DNA of 64,000 bases from Beta vulgaris subsp. vulgaris (Eukaryota > Streptophyta > Magnoliopsida > Caryophyllales > Amaranthaceae). The position numbers and the translations under genes are program-made. The notes beneath the pieces were generated by a model. That model saw nothing but the letters and a program-made list of their open reading frames with translations, was not told the DNA's origin and did no database searches. Location of the stretch: assembly GCF_026745355.1 (NCBI RefSeq), contig NC_079209.1, forward strand, positions 31,220,944 through 31,284,943. Reading direction: 5' to 3'. Of the stretch, positions 11,237-22,200 are shown piece by piece. Each line of letters begins with the position of its first letter. The first letter of the stretch is position 1.

Positions 11237-11662
11237 CAGCCCACTCCCCATGCCACCCCCCCCACCCCCACCCCCCTTCCCCCACCTGCTGCCCCCCCTT
11301 CCCCCCTGCTGCCCCCCTTCCCCCCTGTGCCCCCCCTCCCCCGCTGCCCCCCTTCCCCCTGCTACCCCCTCCCCTGCTGCCCCTTCCCCCCTGTCCCCCC
11401 TGCTGCCCCCCTGCTGCCCCCCTTCTCCCTCCCCTGCTGCCCCCTTCCCCCCTGCCCCCCTTCCCCTGCCCCCTTCCCCCCCTGCTGCCCCCTCCCCCCT
11501 GATGCCCCCCTTCCCCCTGCTGCCCCCTTCCCCCCTGCTGCCCCCCCCCCCTTCCCCTGCTGCCCCCTTCCCCCCTGCAGACCCCCCTTCCCCCCTTCCC
11601 CCCTGCAGCCCTGCACACCCCCTTCCCTGCTGCCCCCCCTTCCCCCCCCCTGCCCCCCCCCC
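11237..11662. repeat. C-rich simple-sequence tract (~425 bp)
   Basis: Almost pure C/T with scattered G and A, mostly CCCCCTGCTGCCCCCTTCC variants. The G-rich complement lies wholly on the minus strand. It begins inside a unit of minisatellite array 1, just after TTTTCGCT, and ends about 70 bases before the splice acceptor of the second gene. Proline-rich (plus) and glycine-rich (minus) reading frames across it are artefacts of composition. Confidence 0.9.
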
Positions 11663-11737
11663 TTCTACATACTAGTTACATTTTTAATTTGCCTTTTTTT
11701 TTTATTAATTCGTATGTTTTTTTACCATTTCAGGGAC

Positions 11738-14700
11738 ATGGAGGATGTGCATACGGATACGAGTGCGGAACACACTACCGAGGATGAGTCTTTCGATCAC
11801 AAAAAGGAACAACGGCAAATGGTTATGGCTCGCCGTGAAGAAAAAGGTATACAAACGTCAATTGCAAGTAAGAACTTGCAGACGAAAAAGAGGAAAGGAA
11901 GGGGACCTACAAAGTCACTAGGGAAACCCACCCTAATGACTTTGGAGTACGATCAATTGGGGCAACCTTGTGGAAAATGGCGTCAAAAGTATGCCATGCA
12001 AATTGGGATTTGCATGCATAAGCTCTCCATTCTCCACTCATGGAAAGAGGTCCCCGAGTCTTTGAAGAAGATGATTTGGGAAGATACTATGGTAAGATTC
12101 GCGTATAATTATTTAGAATTTTAACACTTTGGTTAAATATACTATGTAATATTGACTAATTTGTGAAATGCGTTCTTTGTAGAATCAATTCCATATTCCA
12201 AACGATGAAGCGAAGAAGAATTTGTTTCTATCCGCAGTTGCCCAAAGTTCCGAGACTTCAAGGCCAAGCTAGTGTCGGGGTGGATCACGAAGCGGAGAAA
12301 AGTCGGGGGAACAAAGAAGAAGAAAATCTACGACGGGGAAGCAACACCTTCTTCTGAGGCTTCACATGACACATCATTCGAGGATCCCTCCAAGCTTCCA
12401 TATCAGATATGGAGGCATATCACAGCTGAGCAGTGGCATGCATTTGTTGCACAAAAAACAACTACCCCAGAAGTTGTTGTAAGAATTTTTTACTAGCTAA
12501 GATTTAATACTTCAGATCCAATATTATATAACACCATATCTAACCTTTGTTTATATTTGTGTGTTTCAGGCAATTCGTGAGAAAAATAGCGCGAATGCAA
12601 AATCTAGGAAGCACTACACCATCTGGGTGCTCATCGTATGGTCAGGCGAGAGAATCGTGGATGTATGACCATTACCCCACGATTGCGTCGACCACGACGC
12701 AATCGGGCACTAGCTCTACGACGACAGCTTGCACAGCGGCAACCAGATAGAGTGCTCGATTGGTGGTGTTCCATGCATGGGGTTGATGCAAAGGGACAGA
12801 GAGTCATACCTGATCCCGGAACAAAACAGATAGCTAATGCCATTGTAAGTACATATTATAAGTTATTGATAAGGTTTACATAATAATATAACTTCTGCGC
12901 TCACGAGTATTTCTCTCTTATCATTTATGCAGATTGGCTTGAAGGAAAAGGAGGCAGCTGGTGAGTTCACTCCTAGAGGACAAGTTGATGCCTTACACGA
13001 GACTCTAGGACGGGACCAGTATGGACGTGTGAGGGGCGTAGGAGGTGTCCGCCTCGGGGTGAGAAAGGTGTATGGTGATCAATACACCTCTACGTCCAGA
13101 TCCACTACCTCCAGTGTCAATTCATCACCTTCCATAGATGTGGAGGCTATGAAAGCCGAACTTCGGGAGGAGCTCAGAGCGGAGATGACTCAGAATTTCA
13201 ACGCCATTTTGGCGCAGATGGGCTTACCGACTTTTGGTGCTTTCACGCAGGGCAATGTTCCTATGCAGCCTGTTCCTACGCAGCCTGTTCCTACGCAGCC
13301 TCGTCCACAAGGAGTTAACGGTAATTGTTTAATATCACAACTATTGTTCTTAAATATGTTGTTTCATAGACTAACCTTGAATAGAGTTTTTTTTTAAAGG
13401 AAGAGACACCATGTGAGCTATGTAATCAAGGAGATGGTCATGGTAGATTCATTATCGTGGCTTATGGATCTGTACAGCCCCCTAGGGACCGGCCACTATT
13501 GCACAACCAGCCAGTAGCTGATATTCACTATGTGGTCAGCGTTGAAGACATTGTGCCGGTTTCGAAGCATTTCCTCTTCCGCTGCCGAATGCAGGAGTTG
13601 GTCTACAGTTATTGTCTGATTCCATTGGCAGTTATATTCTATGGCCGCGTGCATTGGTGCGGTTAGCATATCAGGTACAATCTCTAACATAAGTTATATA
13701 CATAGTTTTCTTTTATAGTTCCTATATATGATTGTCAGTAATATCTTTTAATTTAACTAATTACTAGGGTTCGGGGAAGGCCGACAGGAAGGGAAAGAAG
13801 GTAGCTTCACCTCAGGGAGGCCGACGTGCCCAAGTGGGAACGAATTCTTCGGCAAAGTATCCACTCATTACGGATATGGAGGTGGTGCAACGCCTTACTA
13901 AACCGTGCTTCTGGCTACATGAGTGCATTAGCGATGCAGCCGATGAAGCAATGATTGAGATTAAGTTGTCGCACCACCAATTCCACTACATTGATGAGGA
14001 AACATCGACCTTCATTTCTAAGGATGATATTAAAGAATTCTTACTTGGGGAAGAGTTGAATGTTTCCATGATACAAACATTCATGAGGTAATACTTTATT
14101 AATTAAGTAGTATTCAATCCAACTAATAATAACTTCCATAATAAGTAAGTTTTATTTTTATCAATATGAATTCTCAGGCTATTATACAATGATGTGAGGC
14201 GATCTAGTCAGCCAATCTTTGGTTGGTTATGTCCAAGCTTTGTACGAGATGACAGTTGCGTACAAAACGAAAAAGAGGTGAAAGTATATCTCAAGGATTC
14301 TTTGAACGCATGTTCTCGTCTTGGATATAAGATCGTTCTTCTTCCTTACATTGAATCGTATGCTTCTTAAACTGACTTTTTAATTAATTAAATTGACCTA
14401 TTAGTTGTTCTACGATAACAATAACATTATTTTTATTGTTGTAGGAACCATTGGACACTCATTGCAATATGTGTGTCAAGTAACGAAGTCTACCACTTTG
14501 ATTCTTTGCGTAAAGGAACAATACGGTCCTTACTAGTCAAATCATTGTTAAATAGGTAGCCTAATCGAAACTATATATGCACACTTAGCTTATTAAATAT
14601 TAAATGTACATCTAATCTTATAATAATGTGTATTGATGTAGTGTGATGAAGAAGATTACTTCATCTGGACTTCGACAAGGAAAAGCTCCTGTTTGGTATT

Positions 14701-15945
14701 TAGTCGAGGTAACATGTAATATTTTTTGCATCCTTTTATACAAACACATAATACACATATAACATGTCATTTATTGCATCTTTGGTGAATTTTAGTGTCC
14801 GGTACAAGAAGGTGGACTTGCGTGTGGGTATTACGTCATGAGGTTCATGCTCGATATCGTCAACTATTGCAAAGATGTTGTTGATCTTCGAAAGGTATGT
14901 AACTTTTAGGTTTCCAATTGTTGTTTGTTGTATTTCCGGCCTATTTTAGCCTTTTCGCTCCCAAAATGTAGTTATGATGTGATTTAACCTCAAATTCTCT
15001 TTGAACATGATTATATGAGGCATATTATAACTAGTATGTAGATTCTTAGGCTTTAATTTGTTGTTGGTTGCATTTCGGGAACGAAAAGGCCAATTCCGGC
15101 CTATTTTGGCTATTTTGGCCTTTTCGCTCCCAAAATGTATTATGAAGTGATTTAACCTCAAATTCTCTTTGAACTGATTATATGAGGCATATTATAACTA
15201 GTATGTAGATTCTTAGGCTTTAATTTCTTGTTGGTTGCATTTCGGGAACGAAAAGGCCATTTCCGGCCTATTTTGGCCTATTTTGGCCTTTTCGCTCCCA
15301 AAATGTACTTATGAAGTGATTTAACCTCAAATTCTCTTTGAACATGATTATATGAGGCATATTATAACTAGTATGTAGATTCTTAGGCTTTAATTTCTTG
15401 TTGGTTGCATTTCGGGAACGAAAAGGCCATTTCCGGCCTATTTTGGCCTATTTTGGCATTTTCGCTCCCAAAATGTATTTATGAAGTGATTTAACCCCAA
15501 ATTCTCTTTGAACATGATTATATGAGATATATTATAACTATGTGTAGACTTTTAGGCTTTAATTTCTTGTTGGTTGCATTTCGGGAACGAAAAAGGCCAT
15601 TTCCGGCCTATTTTGGCCTATTTTGGCCTTTTCGCTCCCAAAATGTAGTTATGAAGTGATTTAACCTCAAATTCTCTTTGAACATGATTATATGAGATAT
15701 ATTATAACTAGTGTGTAGACTTTTAGGCTTGCATTTGATTTTGATTCCATTTCGGGAAGATATATGTCATTTTTAGAAGTACTAACTACGGTAAAATGAT
15801 TGACTTTTTGTATATGTTTATTCCTTGGTTGTTTTGCAAGGTTTATGCTAGTTCCATACCACGTTTGAGGAACTTCACCAAAGAAGAAATTGACGAAGTT
15901 CGGGATAAGTTGGCGTCCCACATTACCGATGATTGCATAGGATGA
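11738..15945 (+). pseudogene. CACTA second gene: Transposase_24 plus Ulp1-like protease
   Basis: Eleven exons inferred from GT-AG pairs and family similarity: 11738-12091, 12183-12478, 12570-12844, 12933-13320, 13400-13674, 13768-14087, 14178-14357, 14445-14555, 14642-14708, 14796-14894 and 15841-15945. The N-terminal part is Transposase_24 (Ptta/En/Spm) type: basic start, WEDTMNQF, AEQWHAFVAQ, DQYGRVRGVGG and a coiled-coil-like VEAMKAELREELRAEM. The C-terminal part is a C48 (Ulp1-like) cysteine protease: LLPYIESNHWTLIAIC carries the His, VYHFDSL the Asp and GGLACGYYVMRFM the Cys. All three catalytic residues are kept. Frameshifts are visible in exon 2 (about 12230), exon 3 (about 12640) and exon 5 (about 13580). 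The penultimate intron boundary opens directly into minisatellite array 2. In this family the protein accompanies the transposase; the protease's target is unknown. Confidence 0.85.
14903..15765. repeat. ~168-bp minisatellite array 2 in the last intron
   Basis: Same unit as array 1 (GAACGAAAAGGCCATTTCCG, GGCCTATTTTGGCC, TTTTCGCTCCCAAAATGT, then TGAAGTGATTTAACCTCAAA). It is repeated about five times within the intron between exon 10 (ends 14894) and exon 11 (starts 15841). The first unit begins about 10 bases after the splice donor. Units here share TTCTCTTTGAAC where array 1 has TTCTTTTTGAAC, so each array appears to have homogenised separately. Confidence 0.95.
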
Positions 15946-16191
15946 GATTTTCGCTCCAACAATGTACTAGCTAGTTTCTATCACCTATGTACACTTTTTA
16001 CATTATTTTAATATATTTGAAGTTAATTATTACCTTTCTCCACTTGTCATATATTATCGTATTGCAATTTGCATTTTTTTTCTTGTCCAAGAGAGGTTAT
16101 GGGTGGGGGTGGGGCTGGTGTGTGGGTGCAGGCTGTGCTGCTGGTATGTGCAGGCTGTGTGCAAGCAAAATAAAAAAAAAATATATAAAGT

Positions 16192-16595
16192 GAAGGGCTG
16201 CGCTAGTTTAAACTAGCGCAGCCCTTCTTACTTGAAGGGCTGCGCTAGTTTAAACTAGCGCAGCCCTTCTAGCAAGAAGGGCTGCGCTAGTCCTTCACTA
16301 GCGCAGCCCTTCTTCTTAGAAGGGCTGCCCTTCTAAACTAAGAAGGGCTACGCTTGTGAAGGAGGCGCAGCCCTTCTAGTTAGAAGGGCTGCGCTTTTTT
16401 CAAAAAGGCGCAGCCCTTCTTGCTAGAAGGGCTGCGCCTTTTTGAAAAAAGCGCAGCCCTTCGTCTTGAAGGGCTGCGCTTTTCTAGCGCAGCCCTACTT
16501 GAATAATGAAGGGCTGCGATGGAAAGGGCTGCCCTCTAAAAGCGCAGCCCTACATGCCAATTTCAGCGCAGCCCTACTGCTTTTTTCCACTAGTG
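16192..16595. repeat. CACTA 3' subterminal palindromes and TIR
   Basis: Around eighteen copies (about fifteen exact) of GGGCTGCGC or GCGCAGCCC, mostly paired as perfect palindromes of 30-40 bp. One is centred on CTAGTTTAAACTAG and occurs twice (16194-16227 and about 16235-16268); another is centred on TTTTTTCAAAAAG. The far end is the terminal repeat ...CTTTTTTCCACTAGTG. The 3' side carries more than twice as many copies as the 5' side. Confidence 0.9.
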
Positions 16596-16598
16596 TAT

Positions 16599-17104
16599 TT
16601 ACACAATACAAACAATTTCAACATGGTAGTAGCTTGAAAAGAAAATTCTGACCAGTTAATAGTAAAACCATTAACCAAATTCTGACAAGTTAATAAAAGC
16701 ATGCCCATCAAAAGCTCCTCTGTGCAAGCAATTCATATCAACATTATCAATTTCAACTAATAAACAACCAATCTTCTTCACAAAAGCATATTCAAAACCT
16801 AAATCTGTAATTATAGTAGGCCAAAATAGAAATTATATGTTATTTTAACTGATTAATTGTTTAAATGTGTAGCCTCAACATTTATATAAGTAATGTTAAC
16901 TAAAAAATCGACAATTAAGCTAAATTTAGGTTCGAATTTTACTTTTGAAGTGATTTTCCCTATATAAAACCCTAAGTTTGTCGATTTTAACACATGCATT
17001 TAACTTATTGAAGAATCTAAGCTACAAAGTTAATTCAGATAAAAAAGCAACTCAAAAATGAATTTGTGAAGTTGTTTCTAACCTTCTCTCTCTGAATTAT
17101 CCTA
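16599..17104. other. Non-coding; no gene seen
   Basis: AT-rich sequence to the right of the CACTA element. CAAATTCTGAC(A/C)AGTTAATA occurs twice (about 16648 and 16679), a small local repeat. No family is recognised. Confidence 0.5.
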
Positions 17105-17352
17105 CTAAGAAGTGAAATGTGCGAGAATGTGAGCACTATAATGCCAAAAAGTATCTATACCTTCATCATCATCAAAAGTATACAATTTCAAATCACAATC
17201 ACCTTCAAAAGGTCTATTCATATCCCAAAGATCACATTTACCCTAGAAATTACTGCATTCGACGCCAAATTCTTCCAAATTTGCATTGCGATATCAATTG
17301 GAGTTGTAATCCATTTTTCACCTTCCTTAACATTTCCATCCGACAATGTAAT
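17105..17352 (-). pseudogene. Threonyl-tRNA synthetase fragment (TGS domain), broken
   Basis: On the minus strand, 17352 downward reads ITLSDGNVKEGEKWITTPID, then IAMQIWKNLASNAVISRVN. After a 1-2 base frameshift near 17220 it reads MNRPFEGDCDLKLYTFDDDE, then GIDTFWHYSAHIL. This matches the TGS domain and the start of the second domain of plant cytosolic/mitochondrial threonyl-tRNA synthetases (family pattern ...DMNRPLEGDC...DTFWHSSAHIL). Similarity stops after HIL, and a stop follows at 17105-17107. Upstream (17353-17500) is pyrimidine-rich and not synthetase coding sequence. The tRNA-binding and catalytic parts are missing, so it cannot be functional. It may be a captured or relocated exon pair. 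The identification rests on recalled family motifs. Confidence 0.75.
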
Positions 17353-17689
17353 CCTTCACCGAAAACAAAAACACCAAAAAGAATTTGTCAAAAAATAGTC
17401 GAAAAAGAGGAGAGCGAAGAACAAAAAGGAAGAGAGAGAAACTTGATGGATTCGCCAGAGATGGAGAGCGATTTTCGCTCAAGAACTAGCTAGAAGGAAG
17501 AGAGAGAAGAGAAAAACGAGGGTTACTACTTTGTTTTGTTTTTTAATTTTTTTTGCCTTTTTTTTATTTGGGCTGTTTGTGGATAGGGTTATTTGTGCTG
17601 TTTTTGGTAGTGGGTATTAGACTTGGGCCTGCCTAATTATAATGTTAAAATTAGACGGTCTCTTACAAGACGAGCTGTCTAACACAAAC

Positions 17690-19269
17690 TCACGCCTAGT
17701 ATATTAACGGTAACTCGTTCACGACCCATTCTACAGCGTGAAATAATCCCCTTCCAAAATGCATACACTAAGGACCGCTCAATTCATGACAATCTTCTCA
17801 TCGCCTAGGAAGCCCTAGACACTTTCCAAAAGTCCAAAAATCGAACAGGTTGGTGTGCCTTAAAACTCGATATGGAAAAGGTCTATAATAGAATTGAATG
17901 AGACTTCCTTTGGGAAACACTTCGCTTTTGGTTTCCCTCCCACCTGGATCCTCTGGATCAAAGAATGCGATCCTAATGTCTCTTATTCCATAAAAGTATA
18001 TGGTCAAATCACACAATGGTTCCGACCATCTCGGGGGCTGTGGCAAGGTGACCCACTCTCCCCGTACTTGTTCAACCTTTGCATGGAAGTTCTAATCCGT
18101 AAATTGACAATTCAATCCCACATACGGGAATCGGGGATCGGCTTCAAGATCCATCCATGTACTACCACCAGTCCCTGTCTCATATTTGCCGACGATAGCC
18201 TTGTTTTTTGCAAAGCATCTGCCACAACCTGTCAAAATTTTAAAAATTCACTTAAGGAATTCTGCAATCTTTCCGGCCAACTTGTTAACTTTCACAAGTC
18301 CTCCATCATTTTCTCCAAATATGTCCAACCACTACAGAAATTATAGCTGGCAAGCCACTTCAATATGCTCCCCTCCTCCTCCCTTGGTCGTTACCTGGGG
18401 GGTGCTTTTTTAGCTCCTTCCACCCCATTAAAGTAGATCGGCACACCATTCTTGCCAAAACAAAACAACGGGTCAACCTTTAGGAGTCGGGCTTCCTATC
18501 TAAAGCTGGTCGTCTCACCCTAATACAATCGAGTCTCGAATCACTACCGTCCTATACGTGCGCCTTAACTCTTCTTCCTTCCGACTTGGATAAATCCATA
18601 GACTCCATGCACCGGACTTACTTTTGGCGTCAAAACAAAGATAAAAATAGTATTCCAGTAATTGCTTGGGATATAATTTGCACCCCCAAAGCATATGAGG
18701 GCCTCGGTCTACGCAAAATCTTGCCTTTAAACAAAGCTTACATCGCAAAATTAGGATGAAAAAATCTTACCGGCCCAACCAATATATGGGTTCAACTAAT
18801 AAAAGCAAAAAATTTGCACGATGAGTCCTTCTTCAATTACTCACCTAAACCTCATAATTGTCCTATTTGGAGAAACATCCTCAAACAACGACCCTCCCTA
18901 CGCAAAGGTATCCGATGGAAGATTGGAGATGGTACACATACCTATTCTGGTTGCACAATTGGGGCTCTAGTGACAGTCTCCTCAACATGCTTCTCCTCTC
19001 ACTGGATCAAGTCAACATTTCTCTGTGTCTAAGCCATTTCATCCTTCCCACCAGACATTGGGACCTTAAAAAACTTTCCAACCTTTTTACCGAACATATC
19101 CTCAAGATCATAAAAGGAATTCGTTTGCCAAAGCATCCCATTCCCGACGAGCCGATTTGGGGACCTTCATCATTAGGAGAATTGGCAATCAAATAAGCAA
19201 CTTGGTTAGCCCATCAACTACCTCCTCACCAACCCAAATGGGAATATCGATGGATCTGGAAACTACAAA
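17690..19269 (+). pseudogene. LINE (L1-like) ORF2, reverse transcriptase part
   Basis: 5'-truncated non-LTR retrotransposon. The readable frame starts with RPILQREIIPFQNA and continues through the RT core: WCALKLDMEKVYNRI (motif A), GDPLSPYLFNLCMEVL, FADDSLVFCKA (the FADD catalytic box, about 18186) and FHKSSIIFSK. The thumb/connection region follows (LPSYTCALTLLPSDLDKSID, AYEGLGLRKILPLNKAYIAK). Stops and frameshifts occur about every 100-300 bases. The frame is cut at ...RWIWKLQ by the 5' LTR at 19270 and resumes at 30754. The endonuclease domain and ORF1 are absent. Confidence 0.85.
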
Positions 19270-22200
19270 TGTAATCCCCCATAATTTTATGAATTTTATA
19301 AATATATTTAAAGTATATTTATAAATGATTATAATATTTTATGAGTCGAATTATTTATATGTTTGACTATTTTGAGGAGTTAAAAGAGTTTTATGGTTTT
19401 TATTTCTTAAATTAAATAAATGTTTCATTAAGTGGAACTTTAATTATTTAAAGAGTAGTATTTAAAGTATATTTAATTATTAAATTAAGCTTCTGGGTTG
19501 AGGATCCCAATTTGTAGCCTTTTGATCCCATTTAAAAGCCCAAAGGACTAATTCTTTTCCTAATAAGACTCCTATTCTAATGAACTCCTAATTCTACTAG
19601 GATTAGGGAAAGGGAACCTATAAATACTTCATTAAACTACCCATGATTCAAATTTTCAGATTTGGCTTATTCCACTAATTCTCTTTTTCCTCTTTCCCTC
19701 CCCTCACTCGACTTTTGCTCGGTTTCTCACTTGTTTTTCTCTCATCCCAAATCTGATTGTCTCGATTTCTCATAGTTTTGTTTATTTTTCGCCACAAATT
19801 CCTTCTGAGAAATTATAGATCTCGAAAAGTTATTGAACTTAGACTCAAGAATAACTCGATTCTGATTATTATTCAATCAGTTATGGCCTACGCAAGTTTT
19901 GCAATTTTGCTACCATATGTCCCTCGCGATTTCGGTATTGATTTAATATTTCTAAGTATTATTTTGTTAAATTATTGTTTGAGGATTGTATATTTAATTA
20001 TTTCAGATTATATGTCTCATATTATTAAGCAAAAAAAATTCTGAATTAATATTTTATGTTCAAGGTGAGATTTAAATATTAAAGTCTTGATCTTTGAGGT
20101 TTTAAAAGCCTATTTTAGTAGTACCATATTTTAGGGTTTGAAATATTTAATTTTTGGTGTCAAAAGAATTTTAGAAAAGGTTTAAGTGAAGTTTTATTAC
20201 TTTAAATTTATTGGTATATTGATATACCAATGTTTTAATTTTGTTAGGCGGAGATTATTCCCTTGGCAACTTTTAAAGTAGAAAAGTGGCCTATCAATTT
20301 GTCTACACAAGATACATACATACGTGTGTGCTATGTAATTTAGTATCATGATTTAAGAAGAAAAGGTTGTAGTATCATGTATAGGAACTTTATAAATTCA
20401 TATGTGATTTCTAGTATGATTGGATTTTACAAGTTTTATGCCTGTATGCAAGCATGTTAATTATGAGATTATTATGAGTTAAAGATTGTTATGTTTATAT
20501 GAAAGTATTGATGCAAGCATGTGGATGGAAACTTTATTTATTAATTCACATGGGGAAATTAATATATTATTGAGATTGAATCATGTTTATTCATGTGTTC
20601 CCTTACAAGTATTATTTTCACTACTTTATAAGAATTGTGGGCCTTATCTGGTAAGTTGACAAGTATGCCTTAAAAAAGGTAAGATTGATTGTTGGCTAGG
20701 TTCAAAAAAATAAGAAAGATTGAGATTAAAAGAAAGCAATCTTGGATTGTAAGTTGTGTGATCACTTATTAAATCCTAAGATAAAAGAGAAGTTCAGTTG
20801 TAAATGTTTGATTTAATATTCCTGTGTTACTTGTGGGTGTGTATCATAACAAGTAATAAAATGTAAATTACGTAAAGTGTAACGAGGATAGTCATAGACT
20901 TTAGACTAGTGCACGTCTAGAGTTTGACATTAGCAGTTAGAGTACATGGTGGTAGCCCATGGCTTTTCCTGGGAGATGGATTGATCACAATCCCTATTAT
21001 TTTCAGAGGTTCCTCGATATCGCAGGTCATTCTGGAATACGGAGTCGCACCCGTATTTCGTCTTCCTATAGGAACAAATTATGGCAACAAAAATTTGAAT
21101 TGTTGATAGATAGCAACATAATTATTTTTTGTTACCTATTATAAAGTGACGTTTTTTACTCTAATTTTTCAACAAATAAAAGCAACATATTTTTGATTTG
21201 TTGCTATTGGAAACTAGTTGTTTTACTATTTGTTGCTAGATAGCATCGTATTTTCAATTTGTTGTTATATAATAACAAACTACGACAACAAATATTTGGT
21301 TTGTTGTCGTTAGAAACAATTAATTTTAGTATTTGTTGTTAGATGGCATCATATTTGCGATTTGTTGTCATTTAGCAACAAATTACGACAACCAATTGTG
21401 GCTCTATTGACATCAGGAACAATTAATTTTACTAACTGTTATTAGATGGCATCATATTTCCAATTTGTTGCAATTTAGCAACAAATTACCAAAACCAATA
21501 TTTCATTCGTTGATCGCATTAGAAACAATTAATTTTATGATTCGTTGATAGATGACATCATATTTTCATTATGTTGCTATTTAGAAACAAATATGGAAAT
21601 AGATATTTGATTTGTTATCGTTGGAAACAATATATTGTATTATTTGTTGTTGAAATAACATCAGTTTTTCCCAAAAATGTGTCCCACATCGAAGAAAGAT
21701 TAACCAAACTACCACTTTATATATCAAGAAATTTCATACACTATTATCAATTTCCATTAGTATCAGTATGCAAATATCATTCAGAACTGTAAGTGGACTG
21801 ACTCTCCTTCTCTTTATTGATTTGCATAAATGTATTTATCAAATTATCAAACAATAAACAAAAAATATAAGATTAACCCACGTTGTATGAAGAGTGCATT
21901 AGTTAAAGTGTAACTCTAGAACAATCAAAAGTTTCTTTCTATTTTTAGCAACCAATATCAATAATTTGTTACTAATGTCTAGCAACAAAACATTAATAAT
22001 TTGTTGCGATAAGTCGCAACAATCATTTATAACTCGTTACTAGAGTTGCCAACAAATTCGCCAAATATAGAAACCAACATGGCAACAATATTTCAATGGA
22101 TGCTATGTGGCAACGAAAATGTTTCAGATTTTGTTGCTAAAATCATATGGAAACAAGCCTTTTAGCAACAACTATTTTTTGTTTCCAATTTGTTGCTAAC

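Larger units (their letters stand above)
5589..16595 (+). mobile_element. Complete CACTA (En/Spm) transposon, 11.0 kb
   Basis: The left end CACTAGGGGAAAAAA (5589) and right end CACTAGTGGAAAAAA (reverse complement, ending 16595) differ at one of 15 bases. The element is flanked by TAT at 5586-5588 and 16596-16598, the 3-bp duplication expected of this superfamily. Arrays of GGGCTGCGC/GCGCAGCCC palindromes lie inside both ends. It carries two plus-strand genes: a TNP2-type transposase (6913-10265) and a Transposase_24/Ulp1-protease gene (11738-15945). Two blocks of one ~170-bp minisatellite and a long C-rich tract are also present. The ends look competent, but both genes contain frameshifts, so movement would depend on proteins from another copy. 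Confidence 0.95.

Noticed and set aside
11154..11618. Long glycine-rich (minus) and proline-rich (plus) reading frames in several frames at once
   Set aside because: They result from a C-rich simple-sequence tract with few A bases and so few stops; all frames are open, with no domain or codon signal.
16190..16580. Possible CRISPR-like array (regular short repeats)
   Set aside because: The repeats are palindromic subterminal transposon motifs without unique spacers of constant length, in a plant genome.
19757..20044. 95-residue hydrophobic reading frame, repeated at 28842-29114
   Set aside because: It lies in the U5-like part of both Tekay LTRs, diverges freely between them, and has no known domain.
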